Positions 40,786 through 40,882 of a DNA stretch of 40,882 nucleotides are shown here, piece after piece. Made by a program: the position numbers and the translations under genes. The notes under the pieces were generated by a model. It searched no databases and was not told where the DNA came from. It worked only from the letters and a program-made list of their open reading frames with translations. Every line of letters begins with the position of its first letter. The first letter of the stretch is position 1. The DNA is from Sphingobacteriales bacterium (GTDB lineage: Bacteria; Bacteroidota; Bacteroidia; Sphingobacteriales; Sphingobacteriaceae): assembly GCA_014763615.1 (NCBI GenBank), contig JACXVB010000024.1:1-40882 (forward strand), read 5' to 3'.

Positions 40786-40882
40786 TGTCCCGTCCTAAAA
40801 TAGCGTTACATAAAAAGTAATGTTATGAAAGAAAAAAAAGAGAATGAGTATGTTAAGCGTACTCAAAGAGATTACAGTTATG
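40786..40882 (+). mobile_element. Left end of an insertion sequence (truncated by window)
   Basis: TGTCCCGTCCTAAAATAGCG at 40786 looks like a terminal inverted repeat beginning with TG. A transposase-like ORF starts 39 bp later. The right end is outside, so family and target duplication cannot be checked. Confidence 0.6.
40825..40882 (+). CDS. Transposase ORF, first 19 codons
   Basis: MKEKKENEYVKRTQRDYSY is similar to the start of helix-turn-helix OrfA proteins of Bacteroidota IS3-type elements (RTQRDYS motif). Only the beginning is in the window, so identification is tentative. Confidence 0.55.
   Translation, partial: MKEKKENEYVKRTQRDYSY

Overview
The window is AT-rich Bacteroidota DNA, most likely from a Pedobacter-like member of the Sphingobacteriaceae. 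Support: a promoter of the TTTG / TAnnTTTG type in front of a tRNA, the fused E1 alpha/beta dehydrogenase, the carbamoyltransferase of the N-acylornithine type (ArgF'), collagen-like and TSP3 surface proteins, and many short intergenic palindromes. No gene names the species, so the genus is an inference.

Layout. 1-1383: 3'-truncated gene for a secreted collagen-like protein (minus strand). 1939-3963: LutB-type iron-sulfur protein and a SprT-like metallopeptidase. 3952-7791 (minus): lipoprotein, fused E1 alpha/beta 2-oxoacid dehydrogenase, an alkyltransferase-like protein lacking the acceptor Cys, and TrmB. 7887-8822: GDP-L-fucose synthase. 8824-12102 (minus): a YtxH / holin-like / unknown membrane-stress trio, an AI-2E-type permease and a TSP3 beta-barrel protein. 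12179-18342 (minus): four-gene signalling operon (NtrC-type regulator, multi-PAS membrane kinase, single-domain receiver, receiver-PAS-kinase whose H-box His is Asn). 18475-19690 (minus): B12-binding mutase subunit and a crotonase. 19839-22203 (minus): unrecognised Cys-cluster lipoprotein followed by an outer-membrane barrel. 22630-23358: acyl-CoA desaturase.

23593-33957 is one long plus-strand arginine/proline cluster: Arg-rich leader ORF with hairpins, GNAT (probable N-acylglutamate synthase), argG, argC, a four-helix-bundle (IVP) cassette, argD, argF', argB, proC, an argE-like M20 deacylase and argH. These give the complete route from glutamate to arginine through acylated intermediates, plus the last step to proline. 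Residue 90 of ArgF' is Val, which points to succinylated rather than acetylated intermediates.

The most striking property of the arginine cluster is its load of short palindromic or tandem repeats. Nearly every junction holds one, and several are inside reading frames and translated: two inside argC, one forming the C-terminus of ArgF', one forming the N-terminus of ArgB, and one at the end of ArgG. An IVP gene bounded by 17-bp inverted repeats sits between argC and argD.

33950-34748 (minus): an antitoxin-like small protein with an unusual ParB-like partner. 35008-35973 (minus): isopenicillin-N-synthase-like dioxygenase. 36228-36302: tRNA-Val(TAC), followed by a decayed tRNA. 36617-38347 (minus): secreted beta-propeller protein. 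38530-40564 (minus): groES-groEL. From about 40786 to the edge: left end of an insertion sequence with the start of its first transposase ORF.
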